Source: Hamiltosporidium magnivora (lineage: Eukaryota; Microsporidia; Dubosqiidae). From it: 12,140 bases of DNA. The position numbers and the translations under genes are program-made. The notes below the pieces were generated by a model. The model was not told the DNA's origin and made no database searches. It saw nothing but the letters and a program-made list of their open reading frames with translations. The stretch spans positions 1 to 12,140 of the forward strand of contig PITI01000456.1 in the NCBI GenBank assembly GCA_004325065.1, written 5' to 3'. Every line of letters begins with the position of its first letter. Position 1 is the stretch's first letter. Shown here in pieces: positions 8,779-12,140 of the stretch.

Positions 8779-8960
8779 TTACCTTCTAAAATAGAAGTAG
8801 TGTTGAGGTTTTCCATGATGCTGGCTTATCTGTTAGCTGAGAAATCGGGACGGGAAATGAAGGTATGATTCTAATCGAGCAGACTGAGGTAACCTAGCAA
8901 GTATCGCTTGATGGTAGGGGTGATAAAATTACCGATATTGCTTACATCATCACGAAACAA

Positions 8961-9560
8961 TTTTTTCTTTTATAAATCAGTTTCCTGGTTGTTAAAAGTC
9001 TTTATTTTTTGATTTTTTGTCTTAACTTTTTTTGCAACAGATTTAGATATATAATTTACAATAGAACAAAATAAAATAGAAATATGAGAAATTAAACATT
9101 CTCAAATATAATTGATTCTATATTTGATACCTCAGTAAGATATTTTTTTCACAATGCGCTCTTCTTCATATAGTTTAATGCAAAAAAATGATAACCAACA
9201 TGCTTAGAGATAGTCCGAATACCAACCTCGAAAAACGTTCCAACTTTCGTCTTCTTTGTATTTGCTTTATAACAAAGCTCTTTAGAAAATTATAAGATCT
9301 TAAGGGAGAGACACAATTTCGTTACAATGAACTACAGAATCTAATATTTTTTTATAAAAATACTTATGTTTATATGAGTTTATCGCAGTATTAAATTGAT
9401 CGCGTTCCTCCGTCCAGCCTAGTACTTACAATCACTGTTAATCTGCTTTCATTTGCAGAAAAATTTTTAGAAATCGGCTTCGACCCATTTAATATGTTTA
9501 ACCGCCAATTTTTGAATTTATTAATTGTTTTTTTGACTCATAAAAAATTTGTAGACTACA
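8961..9560 (-). other. Possible 5' remainder of the retrotransposon
   Basis: The composition drops back toward AT-rich between 8990 and 9360, but short minus-strand fragments still look coding-like: 9186-9318 reads RNCVSPLRSYNFLKSFVIKQ then IQRRRKLERFSRLVF, and about 9385-9535 reads LAVKHIKWVEADF and AGRRNAINL. All are broken by stops and none carries a diagnostic motif. They could be the N-terminal part of the same dead element or an independent relic. Confidence 0.25.
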
Positions 9561-10067
9561 TTAGGTATCACGATTCTCATTTTTTCTTTATTTTTTTAGT
9601 TTATTTTGGATAAAGGGAGTTATTGCTACGACAATAAAGATGGATAAATGAAAATTCTTAATGCCATTAGAAAATTATACTTATGGAATCCAAAATCTAA
9701 TGATACAATGATTTCTAGCAGTTAATTAAATGCATATAAGTGTAAACTTTCTATCTCGTGTCTAATTTGATAAAAATTTCGATACAAAATAAAAATTATG
9801 AGGCAGAATATATTAGAAAGAAAAGTAAGAGAATTTTTATAAAGATTGGCTTTAAATATAGATTGATGCTTATTCATAACTACTTTGAGAGATTATGAGT
9901 TTCTTTTCCAGTGAAATAGATATAATGATAATAAATACGAAACATGTTTCGGTAGAATTCTATACTGCCTTTTTATCGATAATCTCAGGGTTGTACTATT
10001 ATTCATCAAATACAATAAAACAGATGAGTGAGAGAAAATTTTCATATCTAAATAGATATAGATGGTT

Positions 10068-10370
10068 TTAAATCAATATGTAACTAAAATACATCATTAA
10101 AGTTATTTGAATTTTGAAAAATAAAACTGAATAATTGCTTCCTAAAAGAAGATAAAATTGAAACACGCGCTTGGCTGCAAAAAAGAAATAGAATGTTATT
10201 TTAATATTTTTTAACGGGTTGAAGCGAATATCAGGTACAAAATATATTTCATTCATTAGGAAATATTCAGGAAAGGAATTAATTTTTATATACAATCTAT
10301 AAGCTCTTTTTACCCAAGTTATATTTCTGAAATATGGTGTTGTGAATGTAATGCAAGAAAAAAGAATCAT
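10068..10370 (-). CDS. Doubtful 100-codon hypothetical ORF
   Basis: An ATG-initiated 100-codon frame in AT-rich DNA. It is somewhat longer than expected by chance at this base composition, and its middle (TWVKRAYRLYIKINSFPEYF then LMNEIYFVPDIRFNPLKNIK) is not purely AT-codon driven. The ends are Phe/Leu/Ile/Tyr-rich, as chance frames are. No C- or G-run signal stands in the 30 nt before the ATG, and the frame stays open only about ten codons further upstream before a TAG. No homology recognised. It may be a small gene, a relic or noise. Confidence 0.25.
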   Translation of the reverse strand: MILFSCITFTTPYFRNITWVKRAYRLYIKINSFPEYFLMNEIYFVPDIRFNPLKNIKITFYFFFAAKRVFQFYLLLGSNYSVLFFKIQITLMMYFSYILI

Positions 10371-11131
10371 TTTAACGAGGATATTTAAACATTCACTATC
10401 TCTCGAAAACTAAAATATTTATGTGCATATTATGTAAAATTACAAGAAAAATTGTGCTTTCGAAAATCTTTAATTGTCTGAAAAACAATACAGAAATGAA
10501 ACTACAGGATTAGATTTCCCAGCCAATTCAAACCACAAACCTAATCTTTACATTGCGAAATTTTATTTGCAAAGATAATTTTAGAAAAAAACATATTAAG
10601 ATGAAAATCTCATAATAAAATACCTTCGCATTTGATAGAAAAAAACAGATAAAATTATATAATGCGTGGGAACTAGAGCTAATATGTAAAATTAACGTTT
10701 TTTGTACTTAAAGTAAAAACAACTCAATTTGAGCAAGCAGTTTTCTGATGTATTTAGATAGGAATATATTTTGAGCGCCGAGTAAATATGTAAATATTGT
10801 AAAATTAGCAGAAAGTCAAGCTAACATCTACGATGCAAAAAACCCTGTTATAGCAAATTTAATTACAAAATAATAGCGATTTATGGAAGAATATTTTTAA
10901 AGAAACACAACTTTATATACAATGTAAATGAGTTTAACTTTGTTTAAAAAAAATTAAATTGCTGTATAAAGAGACTATTGAAGTCAGTTCGATGAAAAGG
11001 ATTTTTGCTAAAAAATAATAATTAATGTTTTTTTAAAAGAACGGAAATTAAATCTGCTGAAGCTCTGCTGTAATTTGATTACTTCACAACTTTGTTTAAA
11101 TTTTCAAACCCACTGTTATAGAAATTAAATC

Positions 11132-11149
11132 ATATGATTTATATCATAT
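11132..11149. repeat. Perfect inverted repeat, 7-bp arms
   Basis: ATATGAT and ATCATAT flank a TTAT loop. In AT-rich DNA such structures arise readily by chance. No gene lies beside it for it to terminate or regulate. Confidence 0.4.
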
Positions 11150-11210
11150 TCATCAATATTAAGCAGCAGATATTTATTATGTAATAATTTCTAATTATAT
11201 TGATACTAAA

Positions 11211-11230
11211 TACCATAGGGTATCATAGGG
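11211..11230. repeat. Two tandem decamers (TAYCATAGGG)
   Basis: TACCATAGGG is followed directly by TATCATAGGG. The GGG runs stand out against an A/T-only background, but no ORF begins nearby on either strand that would make them start-proximal signals. Confidence 0.4.
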
Positions 11231-11262
11231 AATTTAGGAAATGAAAACACGGATGTATTAAG

Positions 11263-11281
11263 ATAAGCATCAGATGCTTAT
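11263..11281. repeat. 19-bp interrupted palindrome
   Basis: ATAAGCATC and GATGCTTAT flank a single A, giving 9-bp perfect arms. This could be a protein-binding dyad or a chance palindrome. It lies in a gene-free tract 400 bp left of the G+C-richer right-edge segment. Confidence 0.4.
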
Positions 11282-11669
11282 TAATCAATCGTTGTTGTTT
11301 CTTATTATCGACATTGAGTAATAAATTTTTTTAAAATAAAATTCCATTTTAAAAAGATTCAATCAATGAACTACAAACTAAAAGACAATAATATTACAAA
11401 ATCTAGCTTACACATAAATAAGGAATCATATTTAATTTATAATGATGCGAGATTTAGACTGAAAATATAAAACGATATAATTTCAAGCACAGAAAAGGAA
11501 AAATGTTAAGATTTGAGTAGAGTATTATGAAGACATAAATAAAAACAAGAACAAACGTAACATGAAACATGATAAAAAATATAACTTAACACAAATTTCA
11601 AATTTGTTCATAACCTTTAATTTACACCCGGCTTTTTAAATTATCCATTATATTTATATATTCATTTTA

Positions 11670-12140
11670 TACGTGGAGGGAGGATAACCACATAAAAAAC
11701 TTTCTGCTTGGCAATGAGTGCGTGAAACTGGTGTGAGATCATTGTTTGGATTTTTTGTGGGAATAAAACCACACATCTTTGGTTGTTCCATGGGAGTTGT
11801 TATGAGGAGGAGAGGTCTAAGAAATGGAGAAACTTTTTCTACGATTTATTTGTAGTTTTTTACGTAACCAGATTGCAGACCGCCGATGAAAATGTAGGTA
11901 ATTTCCATTTAAAAGCATGGGAACCTAGCCTTGCTCACTCGGGTTAGAAGACTTAGCGCCCGGGAGATATAAAAATAAGACCCATTAAAAGCCGGGAGAG
12001 CTAAGTAACAGGTTATACCTGTTGGTATGACATTGCATTGTCTAGGTGGACCTTATGTAAGCCTCTGAAATATATCTTAGCATGATGTTTATTGGGTTCG
12101 AAATGTGTAGAGTAAGTGGGAATGCAGCATAGTCTTGGGG
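11670..12140 (+). other. G+C-richer, stem-loop-rich segment running off the window; possible structured RNA, unidentified
   Basis: Composition changes abruptly from about 11670: the plus strand becomes G-rich, with G exceeding C and many GGAG/GGG runs, while neither strand holds a long ATG-started frame. The longest stop-free plus-strand run (about 72 codons, roughly 11731-11945) has no start and no motif. Consecutive local helices can be drawn, especially at 11925-12023. G-over-C bias and packed helices are usual for structured RNA genes in AT-rich genomes. It could instead be the edge of another mobile element. Canonical conserved strings of SSU or LSU rRNA, and a tRNA cloverleaf, were looked for and not found. 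Confidence 0.35.
11925..12023 (+). other. Three adjacent stem-loops
   Basis: First helix: CTAGCC (11925-11930) with GGTTAG (11942-11947), one G-U pair. Second: CTTAGC (11952-11957) with GCTAAG (12000-12005), stacked across a small internal loop on CCCGG (11959-11963) with CCGGG (11992-11996), an 11-bp two-part stem with a 28-nt loop. Third: AACAGGT (12007-12013) with ACCTGTT (12017-12023), perfect 7-bp arms. They follow one another with 1-4 nt between them. Two weaker helices to the left are TGTGG/CCACA (11756-11773) and GTGG/CCAC (11673-11691). Confidence 0.45.

Larger units (their letters stand above)
5451..8960 (-). mobile_element. Decayed non-LTR (LINE-like) retrotransposon; core extent, ends uncertain
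   Basis: Across this tract the base composition is clearly less AT-rich than the flanks. Coding-like fragments lie on the minus strand in shifting frames, as in an old ORF with many stops and indels. The 5451-6267 part carries a zinc knuckle followed by an endonuclease-like domain, the order at the C-terminus of R2/R4/Dong-type LINE proteins. RT-like fragments lie to the right, which is 5' on this strand, so the order agrees with one element. From the RPI-like RT fragment to the ORF end is about 3.3 kb, longer than I expect from RT domain to C-terminus in such elements, so insertions or fused copies are possible. The composition shift begins near 4650 (3' side), and coding-like fragments may reach about 9560 (5' side). 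No poly(A) tract or target-site duplication was found. Confidence 0.6.
9561..11669. other. Long AT-rich intergenic tract
   Basis: Apart from the doubtful ORF at 10068-10370, no frame here stands out. It holds a perfect hairpin at 11132-11149, two tandem decamers at 11211-11230, and an interrupted palindrome at 11263-11281. No RNA gene is recognisable. Confidence 0.55.

Noticed and set aside
8871..8960. Minus-strand FRDDVSNIG as a possible RT catalytic DD box
   Set aside because: It lies 5' of the RPI-like RT N-terminal fragment, the wrong order for the catalytic box, and the surrounding residues do not fit an RT palm.
12053..12122. LSU rRNA-like string (GTGTAGAGTAAGTGGGA, with ACCTTATGTAAGCCT upstream)
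   Set aside because: The 17-nt string resembles a conserved LSU segment. The universally conserved neighbours expected nearby (the helix 69 loop and the GTAACTATAAC...CTTAAGGTAGC block) are absent, so neither an rRNA nor a clear rRNA pseudogene is supported from this window.

Overview
This window looks like nuclear DNA of a microsporidian with an AT-rich, expanded genome. The clues are the very AT-rich intergenic DNA, one long intronless gene, a C-run motif 12 nt upstream of its start codon (a recognised microsporidian start-proximal signal), and a decayed non-LTR retrotransposon. The genus cannot be fixed from sequence alone. Hamiltosporidium-like lineages would fit the low gene density.

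Layout. 1-1020: AT-rich DNA with no gene I can support. 1021-3651 (minus): the only convincing intact gene, encoding an 876-residue leucine-rich-repeat (LRR) protein with an N-terminal hydrophobic anchor, a cysteine cluster and a C-terminal LRR array. 3652-4650: AT-rich intergenic DNA with the putative promoter of that gene at its left edge. About 4650-9000: a compositional island, visibly richer in G+C, with minus-strand coding-like fragments full of stops and frameshifts. Its left half (5451-6267) is a recognisable C-terminal region of a non-LTR retrotransposon ORF, with a zinc-knuckle motif followed by a restriction-like endonuclease remnant. Further right are weaker reverse-transcriptase-like remnants (7965-8165, 8668-8778) and several unassigned open fragments. 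The same element may run from about 4650 (3' side) to about 9560 (5' side). 9560-11640: AT-rich DNA with one doubtful 100-codon ORF and small palindromes. 11670-12140: a second G+C-richer segment, purine-rich on the plus strand, with consecutive local stem-loops, running off the window. It may be the edge of a structured RNA gene or another element, and I could not identify it.

The features do not form a pathway. The picture is one probably surface- or secretory-pathway-associated lineage-specific protein gene beside a retrotransposon graveyard. No CRISPR array, tRNA, canonical rRNA or bacterial-type operon was seen. All family assignments are from reading translated sequence by eye, without database searches.
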